A DNA stretch of 14,604 nt from Candidatus Omnitrophota bacterium (GCA_016206585.1 JACQRE010000128.1:1-14604); one strand, 5' to 3'; positions 1 to 6,172 are shown, numbered from the stretch's first letter. Notes: a model not told the origin generated them from the letters alone. Numbers and translations: made by a program.

Positions 1-782
1 CCGGCGTAGCGCATCGAGGAGGGGTTGACGGCCAGCACGACGCGGTCCTTCGGGTAGTAGCTCGCCAGCAGCACTTCGTAGCTCTTCATGCGGACCGCCG
101 CCGGCACGTCGTCGCCCTTCGTTTCGCCGACGATGGGATGGAGCAGCATCCCATCGCAGATCTCCAGCGCGCACTTCTGCAGGTACTCATGCGCGCGGTG
201 GATGGGGTTGCGCGTCTGGAACGCCACGACCCGCTGCCAGCCGCGCTCCGCGAAGAGCCGGCGTGTGTCCTTGGGATCGAGCCGGTACGGGAGGAACGTG
301 GCCGCCTTGGGCCGATTGACCACGCTGATCCGGCCGCCGAGGTAGACCTCCCCGATCGTCTCCAGCCGCTTCACGCCGGGATGGGTGTGGTCGGTCGTCC
401 CAAGGACGTGTTGGGCCTCGAGCGTTTTGTCCGGCGTGTAGGCCTCTTGGAGATGGAGCATCGCCACGATGGTGCCGTTGGCGGCCAGCGCCACGTCGCC
501 CTTCAGCCCATGTGTCTGCTCGCGGGTGACGGCGAGCGTCACCGGGATCGTCCACACCAACCCGCTCTTCAGCCGGCGGCTCGTCACCACGCCGTCGTAG
601 TCCGCCTTCGTCATGAACCCCTCGAGCGGACTGAAGCCGCCGATCCCAATCATTTCAATATCTGAAAGGGCCCATGCATCAACTTCGATTTGCGGGAGTT
701 GCTTCACGTTAGCTAAAAGCCTTTCTCGCTCGTCTCCTTCCACGATCCGATTGACCAGGATCCCGCCGTGAGGGGCGATCAT
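1..782 (-). CDS. sat: Sulfate adenylyltransferase (ATP sulfurylase), 3' end outside window
   Basis: Makes adenylylsulfate (APS) and pyrophosphate from ATP and sulfate, the first step of sulfate assimilation in the cytoplasm. The window holds 260 residues from the start. The N-terminal PUA-like part has IAPHGG (residues 2-7), WALSDIEMIGIGGFSPLEGF (37-56) and FMTKADYDGVV (56-66). The nucleotide-binding motif QTRNPIHRAHE of the family is at 189-199, and the gene runs off the left edge at RYAG. The ATG at 782-780 lies on the edge of a structured repeat and directly precedes the conserved IAPHGG. It overlaps the stop of the upstream fragment as ATGA, so translational coupling is likely. The first ~45 codons (648-782) are AT-richer (about 55% GC) than the body and than the duplicated N-terminus upstream (about 70%), so the gene looks mosaic. 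cysC and cysH lie upstream on the same strand, separated by rarA. Family identity is secure; the chimeric origin is inference. Confidence 0.95.
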   Translation of the reverse strand, partial: MIAPHGGILVNRIVEGDERERLLANVKQLPQIEVDAWALSDIEMIGIGGFSPLEGFMTKADYDGVVTSRRLKSGLVWTIPVTLAVTREQTHGLKGDVALAANGTIVAMLHLQEAYTPDKTLEAQHVLGTTDHTHPGVKRLETIGEVYLGGRISVVNRPKAATFLPYRLDPKDTRRLFAERGWQRVVAFQTRNPIHRAHEYLQKCALEICDGMLLHPIVGETKGDDVPAAVRMKSYEVLLASYYPKDRVVLAVNPSSMRYA

Positions 783-1027
783 CCCACCACCTGCCTGCTG
801 GCTATAGGCCAGCTTCGCCGAATACGGTTATACGCTCGTGGGCGAAGCGGGGCCGCCTCCGGCGGACCCCAGGCAGGTGGTGGGATCATCTCGACATCGG
901 AGAGCGCCCAGGGATCCAATTCGAGCCGCGGCAGGCCGGCCGCGTTCGCCAGGAGCGCGTCCCGCTCCTTCCCCTCAACGATTCGGTTCACCAACGTGCC
1001 CCCGTGCGGCGCGATCAGCTGACTCAT
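779..1027 (-). pseudogene. Detached duplicate N-terminus of ATP sulfurylase, reading through a repeat
   Basis: An 82-codon frame opens with a normal Sat N-terminus of 48 residues (MSQLIAPHGGTLVNR through WALSDVEMI) and then leaves homology exactly at the EMI codons, where the repeat at 781-886 begins. It stays open across the whole repeat (about 34 non-homologous residues) and stops at TGA 781-779, overlapping the ATG of the intact sat. The 44 alignable residues match the N-terminus of the downstream sat at about 32 positions. A good Shine-Dalgarno (AGGAG, 5 nt spacing) precedes the ATG at 1027, so it is probably translated. It is too short to be an enzyme. I read it as the original 5' end of sat, cut off by an insertion, now perhaps acting as a leader peptide whose translation opens the hairpin that covers the next start codon. 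The leader role is inference. Confidence 0.85.
781..886. repeat. Structured inverted-repeat element, copy 1 (106 bp, cloverleaf-like)
   Basis: Perfect 17-bp terminal inverted repeats, ATCCCACCACCTGCCTG at 781-797 and its complement at 870-886. Three hairpins lie between them: 798-812 (CTGGC/GCCAG), 813-847 (CTTCGCC/GGCGAAG, 21-nt loop) and 849-870 (GGGGCCGCC against GGCGGACCCC). GATCATC flanks both ends (777-783 and 884-890), partly inside the arms, which could be a target duplication. The outer 14 bases are shared with the copy at 10297-10436. The loop motif TATACGCTC (829-837) resembles TATGCGTTC in the other copy. No transposase is in the window. On the minus strand the element ends GGTGGTGGGAT followed by G, which makes the sat start codon. 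It could be a REP/MITE-like non-autonomous element; I do not recognise a named family. Confidence 0.85.
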
Positions 1028-1043
1028 CACATCTCCTGGTTGC

Positions 1044-1056
1044 GGGGTCTGACCCC
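1044..1056. repeat. Short perfect palindrome GGGGTC-T-GACCCC in the sat leader
   Basis: GGGGTC and GACCCC flank a single T. It lies about 10 bp upstream of the Shine-Dalgarno of the sat N-terminal fragment. I recall similar GGGGTCAGACCCC palindromes as scattered intergenic motifs in other GC-rich genomes, but cannot assign this one to a family. It could be an mRNA leader hairpin or a leftover of a mobile repeat. Confidence 0.5.
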
Positions 1057-1068
1057 TGAGTGTGAACA

Positions 1069-1150
1069 ACGATGCCATACATGACAATTCTTGTCAATAT
1101 ATAAATCTATAATTCTTCATTTATTACTACTAATTAAGTAGGATATATAG
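1069..1150 (-). promoter_or_regulatory. AT-rich sat promoter region with a palindromic operator candidate
   Basis: Bases 1081-1150 are about 20% GC in a genome near 66%. They hold the perfect palindrome TGACAA-TTC-TTGTCA (1082-1096), a plausible binding site for a dimeric regulator. On the minus strand TTGACA (1097-1092) overlaps this palindrome and could be a -35 box; at 17 bp spacing the -10 would be CATCGT (1074-1069), which is weak. The AT-rich DNA lies just upstream and could act as an UP element. The site is 55-70 bp upstream of the first sat ATG. The regulator is unknown. Confidence 0.35.
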
Positions 1151-1166
1151 GCCAATAACGCGCCGC

Positions 1167-2516
1167 TCAGCGCTTTGGGTGACGCAGCCGTTCCAGCCGT
1201 TCCTTGATCGTCTGCTCAAACCCGAGATCGGTCGGCTCGTAGTAGACCGTCGTGGTCGGCACGTACTCCTGCTCCACGTAGTGGCCGGGAAAAACGTGGG
1301 CGTACTGGTAGCCGGTCCCGCGCCCGAGCTGCTTGGCGCTCTTGTAGCTGGCGTCCTTCAGGTGATTCGGCACCTCCAGCACGCGCCCCTGTTCGACGTC
1401 GCGCATCGCCTTGTCGATGCCAAGGTACGCGGCGTTCGATTTGGGCGCGCAGGCGATGTAGACCGCGGCCTGTGCCAGCGGGATGCGGCACTCCGGCAAT
1501 CCCACGAACTCCGAGGCGTGCAGGGCGGAGGTCGCCACGACAAGCGCCTGGGGATCGGCGTTGCCGACGTCTTCCGAAGCGCAGATCACGATGCGCCGCG
1601 CGATGAAGCGGGGGTCCTCGCCGGCGTAGAGCATCTTCGCCAGCCAGTACAGCGTGGCGTTGGGATCGGAGCCACGCATCGACTTGATGAACGCGGAAAT
1701 CGTGTCGTAGTGCGCGTCCTCGTCCCGGTCGTAGACTACCGCCTTCTTCTGGATCGACTCCTCGACGGCGGCCCGCGTTAGCGCGATGGCGCCCTGGGGC
1801 CCCTTCGGCGTCGTCAGCGCGGCGACCTCCAGCGCGTTGAGCGCGCGGCGGGCGTCGCCGTCACAGACCTTGGCGAGGTGGTCCAACGCCGCATCCTCGG
1901 CGCGCACCGGCAGCTGGCCGAGGCCTCGATCGCGATCCTTGAGCGCGCGCTCCAGGAGCGTGCGGATGTGCGCCGGCGCGAGCGGCTTGAGCTCGCAGAC
2001 GAGCGAGCGGGAGACGAGGGCCGGCACGATCGCGAAAAAAGGGTTGAGGGTGGTCGCCCCGATGAGGATCGGGTTGCCCTGCTCGACGTCCGGCATGAGG
2101 ACGTCCTGCTGCGCCTTGTTGAACCGGTGGATCTCGTCGATGAAGAGGATCGTCCGCCGTCCGTCAAGCCGCACCCGCTCTTTGGCGCGGAGGATCGTCT
2201 CGCGCAGCTCGGCCACTCCGGAGGCTGTGGCGTTGACCATCTCGGCGTGGGCGTGCGTGGCGTGGGCGATGACGTGGGCGAGCGCTGTCTTGCCGGTCCC
2301 CGGCGGCCCGTAGAGGATCAGCGAGGTGATCCGGTCCGCCTCGATCGCGCGGCGCAGGAGCTTGCCAGGCCCGATGAGGTGCTCCTGCCCGACCAACTCC
2401 TCGAGCGTCCTGGGCCGCATGCGGGCCGCTAGCGGCATGGGAGCTCCGCTGGGGTGTGTGGTCGGTTGCTGAAAGAGATCCGAACCCTGATTGGAGTTTC
2501 GGCGGGACCTGACCAT
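1167..2516 (-). CDS. rarA: Replication-associated recombination ATPase RarA (MgsA)
   Basis: AAA+ ATPase of the clamp-loader clade that acts at stalled replication forks in the cytoplasm. Its 449 residues compare with 447 in E. coli RarA. Visible motifs are the N-terminal PLAARMRPRTLEELVGQEHL (28-47), Walker A GPPGTGKT (70-77), Walker B ILFIDEIHRF (123-132), sensor-1 IGATTLNP (about 152-159) and an arginine-finger-type SRS near 170. The family-specific ASEDVGNADP and ACAPKSNAAYLG signatures are present, as is the oligomerisation region. The ATG at 2516 is chosen because the short DLFQQP segment before PLAARMRP is typical. An internal ATG at 2438 has a better Shine-Dalgarno (GGAG, 5 nt) and is a possible alternative start. 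It lies between cysH and sat with more than 100 bp on each side, so it is probably its own transcription unit. Confidence 0.95.
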   Translation of the reverse strand: MVRSRRNSNQGSDLFQQPTTHPSGAPMPLAARMRPRTLEELVGQEHLIGPGKLLRRAIEADRITSLILYGPPGTGKTALAHVIAHATHAHAEMVNATASGVAELRETILRAKERVRLDGRRTILFIDEIHRFNKAQQDVLMPDVEQGNPILIGATTLNPFFAIVPALVSRSLVCELKPLAPAHIRTLLERALKDRDRGLGQLPVRAEDAALDHLAKVCDGDARRALNALEVAALTTPKGPQGAIALTRAAVEESIQKKAVVYDRDEDAHYDTISAFIKSMRGSDPNATLYWLAKMLYAGEDPRFIARRIVICASEDVGNADPQALVVATSALHASEFVGLPECRIPLAQAAVYIACAPKSNAAYLGIDKAMRDVEQGRVLEVPNHLKDASYKSAKQLGRGTGYQYAHVFPGHYVEQEYVPTTTVYYEPTDLGFEQTIKERLERLRHPKR

Positions 2517-2528
2517 CTCGTGGTATGT

Positions 2529-2618
2529 CGTGTAACGTTTAACGTGAACCGTGTAACGGGGAAGGCAAAGAGAGGTCGTTGCGACTTCCGCTACACGTTA
2601 CACCTTTCACGTTACACG
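2529..2618. repeat. Imperfect palindromic cluster of CGTGTAACG units
   Basis: CGTGTAACG occurs at 2529-2537 and 2550-2558 and in reverse complement (CGTTACACG) at 2610-2618, with a one-base variant around 2597-2605. Related units such as TTTAACGTGAAC and CTTTCACGTTAC lie between. The two halves (2529-2563 and about 2585-2618) are imperfect inverted copies around a 20-25 nt centre. It sits immediately upstream of the rarA start. It could be a dispersed intergenic repeat or a leader structure. Confidence 0.6.
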
Positions 2619-2899
2619 GAGGTTGCAGAGGAAGTCCTGAAAACTCGAAGAGGAACTCTAAAAAACGCCCCGCGCTGCCGTGGGCCCCGTCCACGCTGAA
2701 CCCTCCTCGACAGGTGGGTATCCTCTCCGGAGGGGCCATGGCGTCCCGTGATGCTCACGTGCCGGGCGTGCCCGCCCCCACGGAAGCCGGATTCCCGGAA
2801 ACGTGGTGTTGGCTCACGTTGACTAGGACCTGCACGCGCAGCGCAGGGTTGGTGGTAGCCTAGCACTGGGCCATACCAGATGCAAGCAGTTCGTCATCT

Positions 2900-2979
2900 C
2901 GCTGATAGACGCTGATCAATACGCTGATTGACGCCGATACATCGGCGTTGATCCGCGTTGATGTCAGCGTGAATCAGCG
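2900..2979. repeat. 80-bp imperfect palindrome of CGCTGAT units
   Basis: The sequence is symmetric about 2939/2940. The centre CGCCGAT-AC-ATCGGCG is perfect, and 29 of the 39 base positions in each arm pair. Each arm contains spaced CGCTGAT-like units (from 2900, 2910, 2922 and 2932 on the left) at 10-12 bp intervals, so it is both a palindrome and a short tandem repeat. It starts 20 bp beyond the cysH stop and may fold as a transcript-end hairpin, though no U-tract follows on the minus strand. Confidence 0.7.
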
Positions 2980-2998
2980 ATGATGCGCTATCAAGGGT

Positions 2999-3724
2999 TT
3001 ACTTGGCGTCTGGAGCGGGACCCTTCCCGATGTCGTGGATGCCGCACTCGGTTTTGCCGGTGCCGGCCCAGCGGCCCGACCGCGGATCGTTGGGGTCGAT
3101 GGGCTTCTGGGTGTGGAGCGCGCAGCCGATCGAGGGGTACCCCTGCGCCCAGAGCGGGTGGTAGGGCAGCTGGTGCTGCTGCATGTAGTCGTCGATCTGC
3201 TTCTGGGTCCACGCCGCGATGGGGGCCACCTTGACGAGGCCGTTGGCCAGCGGCTCGATGATCGGCGTGTGGCGCCGGGTCGCGGCCTCCACGCGCATGA
3301 GCCCGGTGATCCAGCCGCGCAGTCCGGCCAGCGCGCGCTCCGTCGCCTCCCGCTTGTACTCGCCGCAGCAATACCGGTCGTCGATCGGCTTCACGGCGTG
3401 CCCCCGCGTGAGGCGCGCGATCTCCTGGGTGGAGAGCGCGGTGCGGAACACGGTGAGGTTCAGCGACCAGCGCGCGCGCAGCGCTTCGGTGAATTGGCGC
3501 GTTTCCGGGAACAGGAAGCCGGTGTCAATGGTCCGGATGCTGATCTTCGGGTCGGCCTGCAGCGCCATGTGGATGATGGCCGCGCTATCCGCCCCGAACG
3601 ATGAGGTCAGCGCCACCTCCGGGCGGAACGTCTCCACCGCCCAGCGGATGATCTCCGTGGGATGCGCCGACTCAAACTGCGCGTTGAGCCGTGCGACCTC
3701 CTTGGGGTCAAGGGTCCTCGTCAT
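2999..3724 (-). CDS. cysH: Phosphoadenylyl-sulfate / adenylyl-sulfate reductase
   Basis: Reduces PAPS or APS to sulfite with thioredoxin or glutaredoxin in the assimilatory sulfate pathway. The 241 residues show the PP-loop SSFGADSA (41-48), the substrate region DTGFLFPET (67-75), and the C-terminal catalytic ECGIH with nucleophile Cys227. APS reductases hold a [4Fe-4S] cluster through CC and CxxC. Here CC is present (Cys119-Cys120), but the second pair reads C-A-L-H (Cys201, His204), so the fourth ligand position is histidine. E. coli-type PAPS reductases lack both pairs and have a His in this loop (IGDVHT), so this protein looks intermediate. The start at 3724 is 16 bp after the cysC stop, with no strong Shine-Dalgarno, which suggests co-transcription and coupling. 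APS versus PAPS preference cannot be set from sequence; the adjacent CysC favours a PAPS route. Confidence 0.94.
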   Translation of the reverse strand: MTRTLDPKEVARLNAQFESAHPTEIIRWAVETFRPEVALTSSFGADSAAIIHMALQADPKISIRTIDTGFLFPETRQFTEALRARWSLNLTVFRTALSTQEIARLTRGHAVKPIDDRYCCGEYKREATERALAGLRGWITGLMRVEAATRRHTPIIEPLANGLVKVAPIAAWTQKQIDDYMQQHQLPYHPLWAQGYPSIGCALHTQKPIDPNDPRSGRWAGTGKTECGIHDIGKGPAPDAK

Positions 3725-3740
3725 TGGATACGCCGAATCG

Positions 3741-4301
3741 TTAGTGGTGGCAGCACGCGGCTTTGGCGCCCACCGCCGGGATCCACCCTTCCCGCTCCAG
3801 GTAGTCCAGGATCGCCTTGAGGCTGTCCGGCTCGCTCTGCCGTTCCGAATCGACGACGATCTCCGGATGCGTCGGCGGCTCGTACGGGTCGGAGACCCCA
3901 GTGAAGTGCTGGATCTCGCCGGCCAGCGCTTTCTGGTACAGCCCCTTGACGTCCCGTTTGGTGAGTGCCGCGATCGAGCACTGCACGTACACCTCGACGA
4001 ACTGGCCGATCTGCTGGCGGTTGTAGTCGCGGATCTCCTTGTAGGGCGAGATGGCGGCGCTGATCGCCACGACCCCGTTGCGCGTCAGCAGCTTGCAGAC
4101 GTAGCCGATCCGCTTGATGTTGGTATCGCGGTCCTCCTTGCTGAACCCGAGCCCCTTGCTCAGGTTCGTGCGGACCTCATCCCCGTCCAGGATCTCCACG
4201 TTCAGCCCGCGCTCGCGCAGCGCCTTGGCGACGTGGTTGGCCAGCGTGGACTTGCCGGCACCGGACAGGCCGGTAAACCAGAGCGTGAACCCTTTGCGCA
4301 T
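3741..4301 (-). CDS. cysC: Adenylylsulfate (APS) kinase
   Basis: Phosphorylates APS to PAPS with ATP in the cytoplasm. It has 186 residues, about the usual length for a stand-alone CysC. Visible are Walker A GLSGAGKS (11-18), the DGDEVRTNLSKGLGFSKEDR segment (39-58) typical of APS kinases, and the AISPYKEIRD lid region (83-92). The C-terminus ends in Cys-Cys-His-His (183-186), which is not part of the conserved fold and could bind a metal. The ATG at 4301 is preceded by a purine-rich GGAGAGGGGAG, a strong ribosome site. It is the first gene of a cysC-cysH unit and is divergent from the outer-membrane protein gene at 4452. Confidence 0.97.
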   Translation of the reverse strand: MRKGFTLWFTGLSGAGKSTLANHVAKALRERGLNVEILDGDEVRTNLSKGLGFSKEDRDTNIKRIGYVCKLLTRNGVVAISAAISPYKEIRDYNRQQIGQFVEVYVQCSIAALTKRDVKGLYQKALAGEIQHFTGVSDPYEPPTHPEIVVDSERQSEPDSLKAILDYLEREGWIPAVGAKAACCHH

Positions 4302-4331
4302 CGTCTCCCCTCTCCGTTGAGTGACGGAAAT

Positions 4332-4378
4332 GCCGGGGCCGTCGTCCCGCCCCGGCTGATGTGATGGCTGGCATTATA
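4332..4378 (-). promoter_or_regulatory. cysC promoter -10 box and leader hairpin
   Basis: On the minus strand a consensus TATAAT lies at 4378-4373, 72 bp upstream of the cysC ATG; no good -35 is visible at 16-18 bp. The predicted leader then holds a hairpin with 8-bp arms, GCCCCGGC (4349-4356) and GCCGGGGC (4332-4339). No U-tract follows, so it is not a standard terminator. Role unknown; it may stabilise the mRNA or be a protein site. Confidence 0.5.
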
Positions 4379-4410
4379 ACACGCCCGGCACCGGCCCGGC
4401 TACTTTGGGC

Positions 4411-4439
4411 TTGCCTCGCGGGGCGGGATTCGATAGGAT
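4411..4439 (+). promoter_or_regulatory. Candidate promoter for the outer-membrane protein gene
   Basis: TTGCCT (4411-4416) and TAGGAT (4434-4439) are 17 bp apart and resemble sigma70 boxes. Transcription would begin only a few bases before the GTG at 4452, giving a very short leader. AGGATA at 4435-4440 could instead be a distant ribosome site. Weak evidence. Confidence 0.3.
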
Positions 4440-4451
4440 AACGGCTGATTC

Positions 4452-5930
4452 GTGCGCATGCGCGATGAGACGGCGTCTGATCTTGTCTTCGTCCGCCTCC
4501 TGCTGAGGGGCGTGCTTCGTGTTGCCCTCAGCCTCTCCATCCTGCTCCTCTCCACAGCCCCACGTGCCCGCGCGGAGGTTATCGAAGAAACCGAGACCAA
4601 GCGCACCGAGCGGCAGCTCGAGATCGACGTCGCCATCCAGAGTGCGGCGCAGCAGGCCGAGGCGCGCAAGGAGCTGGAGACCGGCGAGACGGTCACCTAT
4701 GAGCAGGTCCTGAAGGATCCGGACAACCTCGACCTCAACTTCCGCTACGCCAAGGCGCAGATGGCCCGCGGCGATCTGGTCGGGGCGTCGGCCACGCTCG
4801 AGCGGATCCTGATGATCAACCCGGATCTGCCACCCATTCGCCTGTTCTACGCGCTCGTCCTGTTCCGGCTCGACAATCTCGAGGAGGCTCAGCAGGAGTT
4901 CACGCGGCTCAAGGACGAGGGGAAGCTGCCTGACCCACAGCGCCGCCAGGTCGAGCAGTACCTACAGGCCATCCGCCAGCGGCATCGTCGCACCCACTTC
5001 GTGGCCAGCACCAGCCTCGGCTGGGGATGGGAGCGGAACCGCAACGCGGCGGCCTCGTCGAAGAAACGGCTGCTGGCGGATACGCTGCTGGATTTGACCG
5101 GCACCAACCGACGGCGCAGCGACACGAACACGCTGGTCGTGAGCAGCCTCGAGGTGGCCCACGAGCTCGGCGAGCGGACCGGCCACCTGCTGACCGGCTC
5201 GCTCGACTATTACCTCGGCGAACAGACCTGGGTGGACGACCTGGATCTCCAGTCGTTCTCGGCAGAGAGTGGCGCGGTTGTGAAGACCCCGCTGGCCCGT
5301 CTGCGTGCCAGCGGCGCGGCCAGCTATCTCTATCTTGGACGCGAGACGTTCCTGCGCTCCCAGGGGGCCAAGTGGGGGGCCGACCGTCCCATCGGCGACC
5401 GCTTCACCCTCGCCGTCAATGGCAGCTGGATGCGCGAGGACTACCAGGGCATTACCGAGAACACGACCGCGCCCGACCGGACCGGCGACCGGATCACCAC
5501 CAATGTCGCCGGGCAGTACGCGCTGACCCAGACGATGATCGCAGGACTGGACCTGGGGTATGAGAACAAGGACGTGCGCGGGCCGGCCCAGTACAACGCG
5601 TACCAGGAGTTCGGGCTCACCGGCAGCCACACCTGGCTGCTGGGCCGCGGACAGTTCCTCCTCAACTCGCTCGAGTACGTCCTGGATACCTATGACGTGC
5701 CGGATACCTCCATCAGCGCCACGAAGCGGCTGGACCGGCAGCTGCGATACCGCGTCACGTACGGGGCTCCCGTGACGTTCCTGATCGGCGCTTGGCTGCC
5801 GGAAGCGGTGACGAACGACCTGACCGCGACGTTCAGCGCCGAGCAGTTCCGCTCCCACTCCACCGTCACCAACTACAGCTACTCCAACACCAAGCTCGGC
5901 CTCCTGCTGACCAAGCGGGTTGAGTTCTAG
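4452..5930 (+). CDS. TPR plus beta-barrel outer-membrane protein, Slam/T11SS-like
   Basis: A hydrophobic segment near 21-36 ending in ARA (39-41) is a signal peptide. An alpha-helical region follows, with TPR-like repeats at roughly 83-178 (RYAKAQMARGDLVGASATLE, then FYALVLFRLDNLEEAQQEF). From about 182 to 492 the pattern of alternating short strands (STSLGWGWERN, YYLGEQTWVDD, SYLYLGRE) is that of a beta-barrel, and the chain ends LLLTKRVEF with the C-terminal Phe expected for BAM recognition. N-terminal TPR plus C-terminal barrel and 492 residues match Slam (DUF560) proteins, which move surface proteins across the outer membrane; neisserial Slam1 is about 490 residues. The assignment is from architecture, not alignment. 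The start is GTG 4452 or ATG 4458; GTG 4512 would give a more compact signal peptide. The next plus-strand gene may encode its cargo. Confidence 0.75.
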   Translation: MRMRDETASDLVFVRLLLRGVLRVALSLSILLLSTAPRARAEVIEETETKRTERQLEIDVAIQSAAQQAEARKELETGETVTYEQVLKDPDNLDLNFRYAKAQMARGDLVGASATLERILMINPDLPPIRLFYALVLFRLDNLEEAQQEFTRLKDEGKLPDPQRRQVEQYLQAIRQRHRRTHFVASTSLGWGWERNRNAAASSKKRLLADTLLDLTGTNRRRSDTNTLVVSSLEVAHELGERTGHLLTGSLDYYLGEQTWVDDLDLQSFSAESGAVVKTPLARLRASGAASYLYLGRETFLRSQGAKWGADRPIGDRFTLAVNGSWMREDYQGITENTTAPDRTGDRITTNVAGQYALTQTMIAGLDLGYENKDVRGPAQYNAYQEFGLTGSHTWLLGRGQFLLNSLEYVLDTYDVPDTSISATKRLDRQLRYRVTYGAPVTFLIGAWLPEAVTNDLTATFSAEQFRSHSTVTNYSYSNTKLGLLLTKRVEF

Positions 5931-5933
5931 CCC

Positions 5934-5994
5934 AAGATCAGATCTCAAAACCTCAGGTCTTCTAGCCAGACGTGAGGTTTTGAGATCTGATCTT
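5934..5994. terminator. Very strong hairpin terminator after the barrel gene
   Basis: Perfect 22-bp arms, 5934-5955 and 5973-5994, flank a 17-nt loop and start 4 bp after the stop codon. The left arm begins AAGATCAGATC and the right arm ends GATCTGATCTT, followed by TAAATA, so the U-tract is poor. Such a long perfect stem should stop transcription or protect the 3' end. It separates the barrel gene from the riboswitch-controlled FecR gene. Confidence 0.85.
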
Positions 5995-6011
5995 TAAATA
6001 TGGGTGGACCC

Positions 6012-6041
6012 TTGACGTCCATCCTTAGGATCAGGCATACT
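6012..6041 (+). promoter_or_regulatory. Candidate promoter for the riboswitch transcript
   Basis: TTGACG (6012-6017) and CATACT (6036-6041) are 18 bp apart and match sigma70 boxes at 5 of 6 and 4 of 6 positions. A start near 6048 would put the aptamer about 25 nt into the transcript. This would give the FecR gene its own promoter downstream of the strong hairpin at 5934-5994. Confidence 0.45.
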
Positions 6042-6071
6042 CCTATGTAGTTACCAGCTGCTCTTCGTCAA

Positions 6072-6151
6072 CACTGATAAAGCCACACCCGGAGTAATCC
6101 GGGGCCGGAAAGCCACAGACCCGAGCAGTTCGGGTGGCTGGGTTGCCAGTG
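6072..6151 (+). promoter_or_regulatory. GEMM-type cyclic-dinucleotide (c-di-GMP-I class) riboswitch aptamer
   Basis: P1 is CACTG (6072-6076) with CAGTG (6147-6151). P2 is CCCGGA-GTAA-TCCGGG (6088-6103), with the GNRA tetraloop expected for this class. P3 is AGCC/GGCT plus ACCCGA/TCGGGT (6111-6139) with an internal bulge. The joining segments GGAAAGCCAC (6107-6116) and CTGGGTTGCC (6138-6147) closely resemble GEMM-I consensus stretches (GCAAAGCC, GGGTTACC), and especially the Geobacter variants I remember. Aligned by hand to the V. cholerae Vc2 aptamer, the ligand-specifying position 20 falls on G (6082), which favours c-di-GMP over 3',3'-cGAMP. That alignment is tentative because this joint is atypical. 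The aptamer lies upstream of a terminator and the FecR gene start. Confidence 0.88.
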
Positions 6152-6172
6152 CCGCGCGGCCGGCGTGTTGAG

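Larger units (their letters stand above)
2517..2998. other. Repeat-bearing intergenic region between cysH and rarA
   Basis: This 482-bp gap between two minus-strand genes holds two palindromic repeat tracts, annotated separately. The short frames in it start or end in repeats, lack convincing ribosome sites and resemble no protein I know, so I call no gene. A six-A run on the plus strand at 2660-2665 follows GC-rich DNA when read on the minus strand, so a weak intrinsic terminator for cysH is possible. The rest of 2670-2880 shows no recognisable signal. The rarA promoter should lie here, but I could not pick a convincing -35/-10 pair. Confidence 0.6.

Noticed and set aside
88..665. Plus-strand frames over the left edge
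   Set aside because: They are antisense to the sat coding region, whose ATP-sulfurylase motifs are clear on the minus strand.
781..886. tRNA or tRNA-like gene, because of the cloverleaf layout
   Set aside because: The outer stem is 17 bp, there are no T-loop or anticodon features, and the arms do not match tRNA dimensions.
781..886. Integron attC site
   Set aside because: No GTTRRRY/RYYYAAC core sites at the ends, no integrase or cassette array, and the stem lacks the unpaired bases typical of attC.
2529..2618. CRISPR-like repeats
   Set aside because: Units are 9 bp, occur in both orientations and are irregularly spaced, with no spacers of constant length.
4332..4356. Terminator or riboswitch in the cysC leader
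   Set aside because: Only a single 8-bp GC hairpin without a U-tract or any recognised aptamer sequence.
3219..4364. Long open frame (381 codons) on the plus strand
   Set aside because: It lies antisense to cysH and cysC, which are unmistakable on the other strand; long antisense frames are expected at this GC content.
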